Shown: one piece after another, positions 52,576-61,525 of the stretch
How the letters are laid out: each line of letters begins with the position of its first letter
Numbering within the stretch: the first letter of the stretch is position 1
Assembly: GCA_947493145.1 (NCBI GenBank)
Contig: CANLPZ010000001.1
Coordinates: forward strand, 930,001-994,000
From: an uncultured Paracoccaceae bacterium
GTDB lineage: Bacteria > Pseudomonadota > Alphaproteobacteria > Rhodobacterales > Rhodobacteraceae
Length of the DNA: 64,000 nucleotides
Direction: 5' to 3'
Program-made: the position numbers and the translations under genes
Notes under the pieces: model-generated
What the model saw: only the letters and a program-made list of their open reading frames with translations
Databases searched by the model: none
Told to the model about the DNA's origin: nothing

Positions 52576-54533
52576 AACGGCCCACGCAAAAGAACGCAGA
52601 ATTGGCACGCCGCGTGTCGCGTCGTGCATTTGTAATTGGGGGTCTACAACTGGCTGTTATGGGCGGTTTGGTGGTTCGGATGCGCACAATGCAAGTCGAA
52701 CAGGCCGAAGATTTCCGACTATTGGCTGAGGAAAACCGGATCAATATCCGGCTCATCCCCCCATCACGCGGGTTGGTTTATGATCGCGAAGGTTTAACCT
52801 TAGCCCAGAACGAACAGAATTACCGCATTGTCATGGTCCGCGAGGACGCGGGCGACGTTGATGACGTGCTTAATCGTTTGGTGAAGCTTGTTAAGCTGAC
52901 CCCCGAAAACCTTGATCGCGCACGCGAAGAGCTGCGCAAGCGTAGTCCGTTTGTACCTGTTACGATTGCCGAACGGTTGGCGTGGGACGATATCGCGCGG
53001 GTCTCTGCGAACGCCCCCGCGCTTCCTGGTGTCACTGCAGAGGTTGGCCTGTCGCGATCATATCCAAACGGGTCCTATTATGCGCATGTTTTAGGTTACG
53101 TTGGCCCCGTATCTGATTTCGATCTGTCGCGTTTAGATGACCAAGATCCGTTGCTGCAAATTCCGCGTTTCCAAATCGGAAAAACGGGTGTTGAAGCAAA
53201 GCTGGAAAAACCGTTGCGTGGCAAAGCTGGAACAAAACAGATCGAGGTGAATGCCGTCGGCCGTGTAATGCGTGAATTGAGCCGCGAAGAAAGCACCACT
53301 GGCGCAAATATCCAGCTTAGCATTGACACACCACTGCAAGCCTACGTTCAGGCTCGACTAGATGGCGAAAGCGCCTCTGCCGTTGTAATTGATTGTGAAA
53401 ACGGCGATTTGCACGCCATTGGTTCGGCGCCGACATTTGACCCTAATCTTTTCGTTCGCGGAATTTCGGTCCCCGACTGGCAAGCGTTAAACGAAAATAA
53501 ATTTCGACCACTTGCCGCGAAATCTGTTCAAGGGACCTACCCTCCTGGGTCGACGTTCAAAATGGTGACTGCGCTCACAGCCCTTGAAGATGGACAAGTT
53601 ACGTTTGATGAAACCGTCAAATGCACCGGCCACAAAGAGGTCGCTGATGTTCGCTTTCACTGTTGGAAACGATCCGGTCATGGCAACGTAAACCTACGGA
53701 AGTCGTTAAAAGAAAGCTGCGACGTTTATTATTACGACCTCGCTTTGCGCGTTGGGATCGACAAAATTTCCGAAATGGCAAAACGTTTGGGCATCGGCGT
53801 ACGACATGATGTTCCCATGTCCGCGGTTGCACGCGGACTGGCCCCGAACAAAGCGTGGAAACAGGAAGTCCGCGGCCGCGATTGGCGCATTGGCGACACA
53901 GTGAACGCCTCAATTGGACAGGGCGATGTGTTGGCGTCGCCGTTGCAATTGGCGGTTATGACAGCCCGAATAGCCACCGGTAAATCAGTGGAACCTCGTC
54001 TCATTAAATCTGTGGACGGCGTGCCTACGCCTGAACGCGGCGGCGAAGACTTGGGTCTGAACGAAAACAATCTCCGTGAAATACGGTCCGCAATGTTTGC
54101 CGTTTGCAATGAACGCGGCGGAACAGCCTATGCATCACGTATTAACGCCCGAGAATTCAAACTTGCAGGAAAAACCGGAACCAGTCAGGTGCGCCGAATT
54201 ACGGCCGAAGAACGCGCACGCGGCGTGACCAAGAACGAAGACTTGCCATGGGAACGCCGTGATCACGCGCTTTATGTGTGTTATGCGCCCGCCGACAATC
54301 CCAAATACGCGGTGTCGGTCATTGTAGAACACGGTGGCGGTGGTTCCAAAGCGGCCGCCCCGATTGCACGCGATATTATGCTCCAAGCGCTTTATGGAGG
54401 GACTCCACCACTTGAGGCTTACCCTTCTGCAGCGCGATCACAGGCTGCACGAACCCAACGGCAAACCGCCACGTTTGACCCGTTCCGTTCGCCCCTCGAC
54501 GACACCACCGAAACAGAAGGCGATGACGCATGA
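52572..54533 (+). CDS. mrdA: Penicillin-binding protein 2 (PBP2), elongation transpeptidase
   Basis: The 653-residue class B PBP has one N-terminal membrane helix (FVIGGLQLAVMGGLVV). A dimerisation/pedestal domain follows. The transpeptidase domain has the active Ser in YPPGSTFKMVTALTAL (SXXK), SCDVYYYDLALRVG (the SxN region) and KTG in LAGKTGTSQVRR. It cross-links peptidoglycan in the elongasome with RodA. The N-terminal frame and the TFKM context are typical of MrdA. Overlaps of four bases connect it to mreD and rodA. Confidence 0.96.
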   Translation: MKRPTQKNAELARRVSRRAFVIGGLQLAVMGGLVVRMRTMQVEQAEDFRLLAEENRINIRLIPPSRGLVYDREGLTLAQNEQNYRIVMVREDAGDVDDVLNRLVKLVKLTPENLDRAREELRKRSPFVPVTIAERLAWDDIARVSANAPALPGVTAEVGLSRSYPNGSYYAHVLGYVGPVSDFDLSRLDDQDPLLQIPRFQIGKTGVEAKLEKPLRGKAGTKQIEVNAVGRVMRELSREESTTGANIQLSIDTPLQAYVQARLDGESASAVVIDCENGDLHAIGSAPTFDPNLFVRGISVPDWQALNENKFRPLAAKSVQGTYPPGSTFKMVTALTALEDGQVTFDETVKCTGHKEVADVRFHCWKRSGHGNVNLRKSLKESCDVYYYDLALRVGIDKISEMAKRLGIGVRHDVPMSAVARGLAPNKAWKQEVRGRDWRIGDTVNASIGQGDVLASPLQLAVMTARIATGKSVEPRLIKSVDGVPTPERGGEDLGLNENNLREIRSAMFAVCNERGGTAYASRINAREFKLAGKTGTSQVRRITAEERARGVTKNEDLPWERRDHALYVCYAPADNPKYAVSVIVEHGGGGSKAAAPIARDIMLQALYGGTPPLEAYPSAARSQAARTQRQTATFDPFRSPLDDTTETEGDDA

Positions 54534-55669
54534 GCTATCTCGACTATTCTGTTGCCACTGCCCCGTCAGGATTTCGGAAAATTCTTTTCTTGAGCTGGCC
54601 AATTATTCTGTTGGTTTGTTCCGTCTGTGGCGTCGGGTTTATGATGCTGTATTCCGTCGCTGGCGGGTCGGTTGACCCATGGGTCGACACCCAAGTGCGC
54701 CGTTTTGGGCTTGGTATGGCAGTGATGTTTGTCGTGGCAATGGCCCCAATTTGGTTTTGGCGAAATGTGTCTGGTGTCGCCTATTTAGGGTCTTTGATCC
54801 TGTTGGTTGCCGTCGAATTTTTTGGCGATTTACAAATGGGGGCGCAACGTTGGATCGATTTGGGGTTTATCCGCCTCCAACCTTCTGAGCTGACAAAAAT
54901 CACTGTGGTTATGCTGCTTGCGGCGTATTACGACTGGCTGCCAGCAGACCGAACATCCCGCCCATTGTGGGTCATCTTGCCTGTGATCCTTATCCTGATC
55001 CCTGTCTCGATGGTGTTGCGCCAACCTGATCTTGGCACCTCATTGTTGATCCTTATGGGCGGTGGCGCTGTCATGTTTCTTGCCGGTGTGCATTGGGCGT
55101 ATTTCGTAAGCGTCATAACGGCAGGCGTTGGTTTGATTGTGGCAATTTTCCAGTCTCGTGGAACATCGTGGCAATTGATCCAAGACTATCAATTCCGACG
55201 GATCGACACGTTTATTGATCCGTCCCAAGATCCTTTGGGCGCAGGGTATCACATCACACAGGCGAAAATTGCGCTTGGGTCAGGCGGTTGGACCGGACGT
55301 GGTTACATGCAAGGCACACAATCACGTCTAAACTTTTTGCCCGAAAAGCACACCGATTTCATTTTCACGACATTGGCCGAAGAGTTCGGTTTTATCGGGG
55401 CGTTTTCATTGCTGGCGCTTTACGCGCTAATCATCATTTTTTGCATTGCATCTGGGCTGCGGAATCCAGACAGGTTTTCCGCGCTTTTGACCTATGGCAT
55501 CGCTGTCACCTTCTTTTTGTTTTTTGCGGTGAACATGTCGATGGTCATGGGCTTGGCGCCGGTTGTTGGCGTGCCTTTGCCATTGGTCAGCTATGGTGGG
55601 TCATCAATGTTGGTATTGTTGGGGGCGTTTGGCCTGATGCAAAGCGCCCACGTTCACCGCCCACGTTAA
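54530..55669 (+). CDS. rodA: Rod shape-determining protein RodA (peptidoglycan glycosyltransferase)
   Basis: The 379-residue SEDS protein has about ten transmembrane segments. It shows MGAQRWIDLGFIRLQPSELT, RQPDLGTSLLILMGGGAVMF, SGGWTGRGYMQGTQSRLNFL and LPEKHTDFIFTTLAEEFGFI, all SEDS hallmarks; the catalytic Asp lies in the loop with EKHTDFIF. It polymerises lipid II together with PBP2. The stop overlaps the convergent LysR gene by four bases. Confidence 0.95.
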   Translation: MSYLDYSVATAPSGFRKILFLSWPIILLVCSVCGVGFMMLYSVAGGSVDPWVDTQVRRFGLGMAVMFVVAMAPIWFWRNVSGVAYLGSLILLVAVEFFGDLQMGAQRWIDLGFIRLQPSELTKITVVMLLAAYYDWLPADRTSRPLWVILPVILILIPVSMVLRQPDLGTSLLILMGGGAVMFLAGVHWAYFVSVITAGVGLIVAIFQSRGTSWQLIQDYQFRRIDTFIDPSQDPLGAGYHITQAKIALGSGGWTGRGYMQGTQSRLNFLPEKHTDFIFTTLAEEFGFIGAFSLLALYALIIIFCIASGLRNPDRFSALLTYGIAVTFFLFFAVNMSMVMGLAPVVGVPLPLVSYGGSSMLVLLGAFGLMQSAHVHRPR

Positions 55670-56505
55670 ACAGACATTAAATGCAGCATTTTAATCAGCG
55701 GGTGGTCTGCTAAATGGTGTCGATATAGAACGCCGACCGACCTAAAGTGGCCGTCAATTGGGTCAAAGTTCAGTTCGGGAAATGTTGTCTCCAACCCCGC
55801 CCATTTCGGAACGACGGACCAACCAAATCCAGTTTGGATGAGTGCGGCGATTGTCGGCAACGCGTCCAATTCGCAAAACACCTTTGGCTCTGCCCCCAAT
55901 GATTGCGCCGCTGCCCAACACAAACCACCGCCCCAAGAGTTCTGATCATATGACAAAAATTCTGCGCGTCTGTCCCCAGATTGTAAAACCCCGATCATTT
56001 GCTTTTCCAATTCATGAAATACCAAAGATTTTGGTAAGGTCATGGGGGGGCGGACACATAGGACGGCATCCAGCGCCTCATCAAGAAGCAAAGCGTATAG
56101 ATGTGACGACGACCCTGGAGTAATACGTAATTCTGTCGATAGACCACGTGATTTCATCTGAGCCAGAAGATCCGGGACCGTGTCAGTTAGGCCTGTATCG
56201 ATTGCCCCCAAACGAAACTCGCCGGCACCTGCATCGGGGTTTGCCAAAAACGTCAATTGCGAAGCTTCCGTCACCAAACGCCGCATCGCCGGCAACAAGT
56301 TTTGACATTTCAACGTCGGCTGAACACCGCGCCCAACACGTGTCAGCAAGGCCGTTCCCATTTGAGTTTCCAACACCGTTATTCGCTGTCGAATGGCCGA
56401 GGCCGTGACGTTTTCGCGCTGTGCGGCGGCGGCGATGCTGCCGGTATCGACAACGGAAATCAGTGATTTCAAGAACGCAGTATCCAACAGTTTTCCTAAA
56501 TCCAA
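55666..56505 (-). CDS. LysR-family transcriptional regulator
   Basis: The 279-residue protein begins with a winged helix-turn-helix (LKSLISVVDTGSIAAAAQRE, then NVTASAIRQRITVLETQMGT) followed by the LysR substrate-binding domain in two lobes. The inducer is unknown. It is divergent from the VOC/hydroxyacid dehydrogenase pair, so those are its most likely targets. The intergenic space (56506-56581) is AT-rich and has room for one operator. Confidence 0.9.
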   Translation of the reverse strand: MDLGKLLDTAFLKSLISVVDTGSIAAAAQRENVTASAIRQRITVLETQMGTALLTRVGRGVQPTLKCQNLLPAMRRLVTEASQLTFLANPDAGAGEFRLGAIDTGLTDTVPDLLAQMKSRGLSTELRITPGSSSHLYALLLDEALDAVLCVRPPMTLPKSLVFHELEKQMIGVLQSGDRRAEFLSYDQNSWGGGLCWAAAQSLGAEPKVFCELDALPTIAALIQTGFGWSVVPKWAGLETTFPELNFDPIDGHFRSVGVLYRHHLADHPLIKMLHLMSV

Positions 56506-56581
56506 AAGAATTATAATTTACATTTTATTACTATTCATTCGCGGATACCCTGTCAAAAATTCAGTAACTCAGGAGCTAAAA

Positions 56582-56992
56582 ATGTCCGTTTTCCATCTGG
56601 CATATAATGTAACGAACCTCGATGACGCACGTGCATTTTATGGTGGTGTGTTGGGATGCACCGAAGGCCGCAGCACCGAAACATGGGTCGATTTTGATTT
56701 CTTTGGGCACCAAATATCGCTACATTTGGGGACACCTTTCAAAACCGAAAATACAGGAAAGGTCGGCGACCATTTGGTTCCAATGCCCCATTTGGGTGTC
56801 GTGCTTGCAAAATCTGATTGGGACGTTCTGGCGACGCGATTGGTTGAACACGACATCGAATTTGTTTTGCCGCCGTCAACGCGGTTCGCAGGCGAGCCCG
56901 GTGAACAAAGCACCATGTTTTTCCGAGACCCCGCAGGAAACCCGATCGAAGTCAAAGGGTTTGCAGATACAACAGGAATTTTCGCATCATGA
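56582..56992 (+). CDS. VOC family protein (glyoxalase/dioxygenase superfamily)
   Basis: The 136-residue protein reads MSVFHLAYNVTNLDDARAFY, then GGVLGCTEGRSTETWVDFDF, and ends FFRDPAGNPIEVKGFAD. Metal-ligand candidates are His near residue 5, His 41 or 45 in FFGHQISLHLG, and Glu 127 in NPIEVKGF. It is a vicinal-oxygen-chelate enzyme of uncertain substrate. The start has CAGGAG upstream. It is coupled by a four-base overlap to the dehydrogenase that follows, and both may process the same compound under the divergent LysR. Confidence 0.85.
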   Translation: MSVFHLAYNVTNLDDARAFYGGVLGCTEGRSTETWVDFDFFGHQISLHLGTPFKTENTGKVGDHLVPMPHLGVVLAKSDWDVLATRLVEHDIEFVLPPSTRFAGEPGEQSTMFFRDPAGNPIEVKGFADTTGIFAS

Positions 56993-57918
56993 TCAAAGCG
57001 CTTTATGCCGCCACGGTAGACAAATACGAAAAATATGGCGCCGCGCTACGGGAGGCATTCGCCGAAATAGGATTAAATGTGGATCTGTCGATGGACCATC
57101 CCGCCGCCGCTGTCGATTACATTATCTACGCGCCTAATTCGGATCTACAGGACTTCACGCCTTATACGAATTGCAAAGCGGTTTTAAACCTTTGGGCCGG
57201 TGTCGAGGCCGTCGTTGGAAACAAAACACTGACGATGCCACTGACACGGATGGTTGATCCAGGCATGACACAAGGCATGGTCGAATGGGTGATCGGGCAC
57301 AGCTTGCGGTATCATCTGGACACAGACAGAAATGTCTTGAACCAAAACGGTGATTGGACGCCACATGTGCCGCCCCTTGCGATGGATCGTAAAGTTACCG
57401 TTTTGGGTTTGGGCCAACTGGGACAAGCCTGTGCCAAAACGCTGGCGCAATTGGGTTTCGACGTGGCCGGTTGGAGCCGCCGCCCGAAATCAATTGACGG
57501 AATCACGTGTTTTGCCGGTGATGACGGTTTGGTTAAAGCATTGGAGCGTTCCGAAATTTTGATCTTGTTGTTACCACTGACAACTGGAACTGAAAATCTG
57601 TTGGACAAAACCAAACTTGCATTGTTACCGACGGGCGCGAAAATCATAAATCCTGGGCGTGGCCCTTTGATCGTTGATAACGATTTACTGGACGCTTTGG
57701 ATCGCGACCATGTCGCTCACGCCACGTTGGATGTTTTTCGGGTTGAACCTTTGCCGAAAGAACACAAATTTTGGTCCCATCCAAACGTCACTGTCACGCC
57801 ACATATCGCGTCTGAAACACGGGCAAAAACTTCGGCTCAAGTCATTGCGGAAAACATTCGACGGGGCGAAGCCGGCGAACCGCTTTTACATTTGGTCGAC
57901 CGAGATGCCGGATACTAA
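56989..57918 (+). CDS. D-2-hydroxyacid dehydrogenase, glyoxylate/hydroxypyruvate reductase A-like
   Basis: The 309-residue enzyme has the Rossmann loop VLGLGQLGQACAKTLAQLGF and the catalytic triad: Arg in NPGRGPLIVDNDLL, Glu in DVFRVEPLPKEH, His in VTPHIASETRAKTS. It is closest to the GhrA type reducing glyoxylate or hydroxypyruvate with NADPH; the exact substrate is inferred. It is coupled to the upstream VOC gene and convergent with the SseB gene (four-base overlap). Confidence 0.87.
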   Translation: MIKALYAATVDKYEKYGAALREAFAEIGLNVDLSMDHPAAAVDYIIYAPNSDLQDFTPYTNCKAVLNLWAGVEAVVGNKTLTMPLTRMVDPGMTQGMVEWVIGHSLRYHLDTDRNVLNQNGDWTPHVPPLAMDRKVTVLGLGQLGQACAKTLAQLGFDVAGWSRRPKSIDGITCFAGDDGLVKALERSEILILLLPLTTGTENLLDKTKLALLPTGAKIINPGRGPLIVDNDLLDALDRDHVAHATLDVFRVEPLPKEHKFWSHPNVTVTPHIASETRAKTSAQVIAENIRRGEAGEPLLHLVDRDAGY

Positions 57919-58703
57919 CGTAATCTCGGCGGTTTACTTGGATCGGAACCAGGCGCTTTGATGTTTTGCACCGCAGGTTTCGGCGGTTCCGGAATGTCAA
58001 AGCGCAATCCGACCTTGGCCATTTTTGCAGCCAGCGGGTCATTGGCTTGAACAAAAATCACATCCAACATCCCTGCCTCCACACCGCTGAAGGTTAACGC
58101 ATCGGTGATAGATTGGCTAAGTGTGTCCTCTGCCCCTGGAACGGCATTGATAATTGCAAGCAGGGCCGTTTTGACCCCATTTTCATAGGTAACCGAACAA
58201 AAATACGCACTCGCAGCAAGACCCGACGCCAACGCCAATTTACCATCAAGCGCCAATAACAGGGATTGTGGCACCTCCGGCGGGGCCCCAATTTCTTTTG
58301 GTACAGCTTCCACCTCTGATGGGGTATTTGCAAGCGTGTCACGCAACCACAAAACGGCATCGGGTGGCAACAACATCGACGACGGAGCAACGTCCAGATT
58401 CAGGCCCAAACCAAAACCTTGATCCGCCAACATTTGAACCAAAGTTTTACCCGAGACCGCGACATAGGGCACCGCTTCGTCTGCGAATTCAACCAGTCGT
58501 TCCAAACGATCGAATGCAACGACTGTCGAAAACTCAGGTAATTCAAAAACCCGCGGTTCAATCGTGGCGCCCGTTGCTTCGGATTGTAAAAGCACAAAGA
58601 GCTCCGTTTCCGCAATGCGTGCGTAGAACTGAACACGATCTTGTTCTGCACCCGATGTTTCCATGTCGCGATGCGCAATGTCCAGATGGGTCGGTTCGGT
58701 CAT
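57915..58703 (-). CDS. SseB family protein
   Basis: The 262-residue protein has an N-terminal SseB domain (RIAETELFVLLQSEATGATI, then FDRLERLVEFADEAVPYVAV and GLGLNLDVAPSSMLLPPDAV) and a C-terminal extension (GKLALASGLAASAYFCSVTY) ending in a Pro-rich tail. SseB was named for a Salmonella enhancer protein, but the domain is widespread and of unknown role. It is cytoplasmic. It lies six bases downstream of the DNA glycosylase gene on the same strand. Confidence 0.8.
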   Translation of the reverse strand: MTEPTHLDIAHRDMETSGAEQDRVQFYARIAETELFVLLQSEATGATIEPRVFELPEFSTVVAFDRLERLVEFADEAVPYVAVSGKTLVQMLADQGFGLGLNLDVAPSSMLLPPDAVLWLRDTLANTPSEVEAVPKEIGAPPEVPQSLLLALDGKLALASGLAASAYFCSVTYENGVKTALLAIINAVPGAEDTLSQSITDALTFSGVEAGMLDVIFVQANDPLAAKMAKVGLRFDIPEPPKPAVQNIKAPGSDPSKPPRLR

Positions 58704-58709
58704 ATCAGT

Positions 58710-59291
58710 TTACTTCAACTCTGTTTTCAATCGTGCGCGCAACACTGGCAGCAACTCTGCCTCAAACCACGGGTTGCGTTTCAACCATCCGGTATTGCGC
58801 CATGACGGATGAGGCAAGGGAAATATGTCCGGACCGAAATCGCGCCAGTTCTGCACCGTTTCGGTAACGCCCGTTTTCACACCAAGATGGTATTTATGTG
58901 CGTATCCACCCACGATCAATTTCAGTCGAACGTTTGATAGGCTCGCCATCACCACGTCATGCCATGTATCACGACAGAGTTTCGGCGGTGGTAAATCCGA
59001 TCCCTTGTCATCGTATCCCGGAAAGCAAAACCCCATAGGCACAATCGCCAATTTGGTTTTGTCGTAGAACACATCAGACCCAACCCCCATCCATTCCCGA
59101 AGTCTGTCGCCCGACGGATCATCAAATGGCGTCCCAGATTTGTGCACCCGTGCTCCGGGCGCCTGCCCTGCGATAAGAACACGTGCGGTGTCGCGAAACC
59201 ACACAATTGGCCGTGGCGAATGCGAAGTCGCCGTGTTCGAAAATCTATCTGCACACAAGGTGCAGTTTGAGAGCGAATTTAGGTCTGTCAT
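58710..59291 (-). CDS. Uracil-DNA glycosylase family protein
   Basis: The 193-residue protein has the motif VLIAGQAPGARVHKSGTPFD (motif A, GQAPG) and PLPHPSWRNTGWL (motif B, HPS), and begins with LSNCTLCADRF, a small Cys pair not enough for a full Fe-S cluster. It removes uracil or related bases from DNA, or has an RNA/DNA-unrelated role as some members do. The start at 59291 fits the domain; the frame from 59483 overlaps the nhaA coding region and is not likely. The ribosome binding site is poor. Confidence 0.82.
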   Translation of the reverse strand: MTDLNSLSNCTLCADRFSNTATSHSPRPIVWFRDTARVLIAGQAPGARVHKSGTPFDDPSGDRLREWMGVGSDVFYDKTKLAIVPMGFCFPGYDDKGSDLPPPKLCRDTWHDVVMASLSNVRLKLIVGGYAHKYHLGVKTGVTETVQNWRDFGPDIFPLPHPSWRNTGWLKRNPWFEAELLPVLRARLKTELK

Positions 59292-59425
59292 GTGAGAACA
59301 ATACCGAAGCGAAACCGTTGCACACTCAGATTTTTGCAAATTTCGATCACTTTTATATGGTTCCATTTGCTGTTTACACTGCGATGACGTAGCTAACGCG
59401 CAACAAAACAAAATGGGGACTTCAT

Positions 59426-60673
59426 ATGTATCGCGTTTGGAATTTTGTGACCAACTACTCTTTGTTGTTGATCGCGGGCGCATTAACGGCGCTGGTTTGG
59501 GCCAATATTAACCCTGACAGCTATCACCATTTTGTTGATTTTGTGATCATCGATCATTTCTTTATCGGTCACATGCATGATGGGCACCGCACCCTGACGT
59601 TACATTACCTCGTAAATGACGTGCTGATGGCTTTCTTCTTTGCGGTTGCTGGCAAGGAAGTTTGGGAAGCCGTCATTCTGAAAAACGGGTCTTTGCGCGG
59701 GAAAAAAGCGGCGACGCCATTGTTTGCCACCGCTGGCGGAATGTTCGGGCCTATCGCCGTTTATCTTGGCATGGCTGCACTGATGGGGTCTGATACCTAC
59801 AACGCAGTTGCAAACGGTTGGGCGATCCCAACGGCCACCGACATTGCGTTTTCTTATTTGGTTGGACGTTTGGTGTTTGGTGCTGGTCACCCTGCTGTGC
59901 GGTTCTTGTTGCTGCTTGCGATTGCGGATGACGCGGTTGGGTTGATAATTCTTGCGATCTTCTATCCCTCTGGCGAATTGGCGCCGGAATGGCTGTTGCT
60001 ATCAGTTGCAGCTGCCGTTGGTGTTTATGTTTTCTTCAATTGGCTGCCGCGCCGTATGGACCGTGGCGACCAAGATCGCCCACGATCAACTTGGATGCGC
60101 AATAAGCTTGGCTTTTGGCCCTACCTGATCGCAGGGTGCCTAAGCTGGTATGGGTTCCAAGAAAGTGGTCTACATCCCTCACTTGGCCTTTTGCCGATCG
60201 TGGCAACTATCCCGCACGCAGATCGCGCATTCGGTATCTTTAGCGAAGCGGAACAATACCTAACCGACCTATTGAACCACTGTGAACATTTGCTGAAACA
60301 TCCTGTTGAGATCATTTTGTTTTTCTTCGGGTTGTTGAATGCGGGCGTCGAATTTTCAGCAATTTCCGACCCGACGTGGTTGGTTTTGGCCGGACTGATC
60401 ATTGGTAAACCGTTTGGTGTTTTGTTGTTCGGCTGGTTCGCAGCGCGTCCGCTTGGACTTGGGCTACCGGCTGGAATGCGGATCATCGATCTGTTTGTCA
60501 TAGGCTGCGTCGCGGCGATTGGTTTCACAGTGTCGCTGTTTATCGCAAGCGTCGCGTTCGACCCAGGACCGGTGCAGGACGCCGCAAAAATGGGGGCTTT
60601 GTTGAGCTTTGCGGCTGCAATCATTTCATTGATTGCCGGCAAACTAACAAAGGTCGAAAAACAGGACACCTAA
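59426..60673 (+). CDS. nhaA: Na+/H+ antiporter NhaA
   Basis: The 415-residue protein has about 12 transmembrane segments. It includes GWAIPTATDIAFSYLVGRLV (the TATDIAF motif) and LLLLAIADDAVGLIILAIFY with the paired Asp residues that bind the ions. It exchanges sodium for protons and helps in pH and salt homeostasis, fitting a marine organism. It is longer than E. coli NhaA (388) by a loop with MDRGDQDRPRSTWMRNK. An intrinsic terminator follows. Confidence 0.93.
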   Translation: MYRVWNFVTNYSLLLIAGALTALVWANINPDSYHHFVDFVIIDHFFIGHMHDGHRTLTLHYLVNDVLMAFFFAVAGKEVWEAVILKNGSLRGKKAATPLFATAGGMFGPIAVYLGMAALMGSDTYNAVANGWAIPTATDIAFSYLVGRLVFGAGHPAVRFLLLLAIADDAVGLIILAIFYPSGELAPEWLLLSVAAAVGVYVFFNWLPRRMDRGDQDRPRSTWMRNKLGFWPYLIAGCLSWYGFQESGLHPSLGLLPIVATIPHADRAFGIFSEAEQYLTDLLNHCEHLLKHPVEIILFFFGLLNAGVEFSAISDPTWLVLAGLIIGKPFGVLLFGWFAARPLGLGLPAGMRIIDLFVIGCVAAIGFTVSLFIASVAFDPGPVQDAAKMGALLSFAAAIISLIAGKLTKVEKQDT

Positions 60674-60698
60674 ATTTTTCACGAAACAACGTGCGAAA

Positions 60699-60723
60699 AC
60701 CGGCGCTTTTGCGCCGGTTTTTT
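60699..60723 (+). terminator. Intrinsic terminator of nhaA
   Basis: ACCGGCGC (60699-60706) pairs with GCGCCGGT (60711-60718), loop TTTT, with a run of six T; flanking A residues extend the stem. Confidence 0.92.
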
Positions 60724-60755
60724 CGTTTTTCCCCCAAATACATCCTCAATAATCG

Positions 60756-60785
60756 TTGTAATCGCAGGTATCATTCCGACATAAT
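60756..60785 (+). promoter_or_regulatory. Putative promoter of the capsule cluster
   Basis: TTGTAA (60756-60761) and CATAAT (60780-60785) are separated by 18 bases; the transcript would begin about 75 bases ahead of the kpsT start. Two small hairpins (CCCGA/TCGGG, 60795-60808; GTTCC/GGAAC, 60821-60834) lie in the leader. Confidence 0.5.
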
Positions 60786-60865
60786 ATGGATACGCCCGAT
60801 TTATCGGGGAATTAACGATAGTTCCCTAAGGAACACATGCAGTCTTATTTCGGAAAGCAGGCCGA

Positions 60866-61525
60866 ATGCTTGAATTTGAACACGTCAGCAAGTCCTTTTG
60901 GACGGGCACACAGCGCAAGGTCATTTTGGACCGTGTGTCGTTTCGCGTGGAATTGGGCAATTCACTCGGCATTCTGGCACCTAACGGCACTGGTAAAACG
61001 ACCCTAATCAATATGATGGCCGGTTTGGAAAAACCTGACGAAGGCCGCATTATTCGAAATTGCCGAATTTCGTTTCCCCTTGGCTTTATGGGGGGTGTTG
61101 TCGGTCGACTGACCGCTATGGAAAATTCTCGATATATCGCACGACTGTACGGTTTGGATCCCGATTATGTCGAAGCATTTTGCCGCTGGTTGTGCGGTCT
61201 AAATGAATATTTCGACATGCCAATTGGGACGTATAGTTCAGGAATGAAGGCGCGATTTACCTTTGCTTTGATGCTGGCCCTAGATTTTGATATATATCTG
61301 ATTGATGAGGGCATGCCGTCGAGCACGGATGTTGAGTTTAACAGGAAAGCAGGCGAAGTTTTGAAAGAACGGTTGGAAACAACGACAATTATCATTGTGT
61401 CTCACCAGCCAGATCTACTTGAAAAATTTGCACGCTCTGCTGCCGTTTTAATGGACGGCCAATTGCATATGTTTAACACCTTGGAAGAGGCACGACAGCT
61501 TTATGACTACCAAACCCAAGGCTAA
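60866..61525 (+). CDS. kpsT: Capsular polysaccharide export ABC ATPase, KpsT family
   Basis: The 219-residue ATPase has Walker A GILAPNGTGKTTLINMMAGL, signature GTYSSGMKARFTFALML and Walker B IYLIDEGMPSSTD, with the short size and the NENxxG-free architecture of KpsT/CtrD. It energises export of group 2 type capsule across the inner membrane. Its 3' end overlaps the next gene by 23 bases. The matching permease (KpsM) is not in this window; it may lie elsewhere in the genome. Confidence 0.9.
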   Translation: MLEFEHVSKSFWTGTQRKVILDRVSFRVELGNSLGILAPNGTGKTTLINMMAGLEKPDEGRIIRNCRISFPLGFMGGVVGRLTAMENSRYIARLYGLDPDYVEAFCRWLCGLNEYFDMPIGTYSSGMKARFTFALMLALDFDIYLIDEGMPSSTDVEFNRKAGEVLKERLETTTIIIVSHQPDLLEKFARSAAVLMDGQLHMFNTLEEARQLYDYQTQG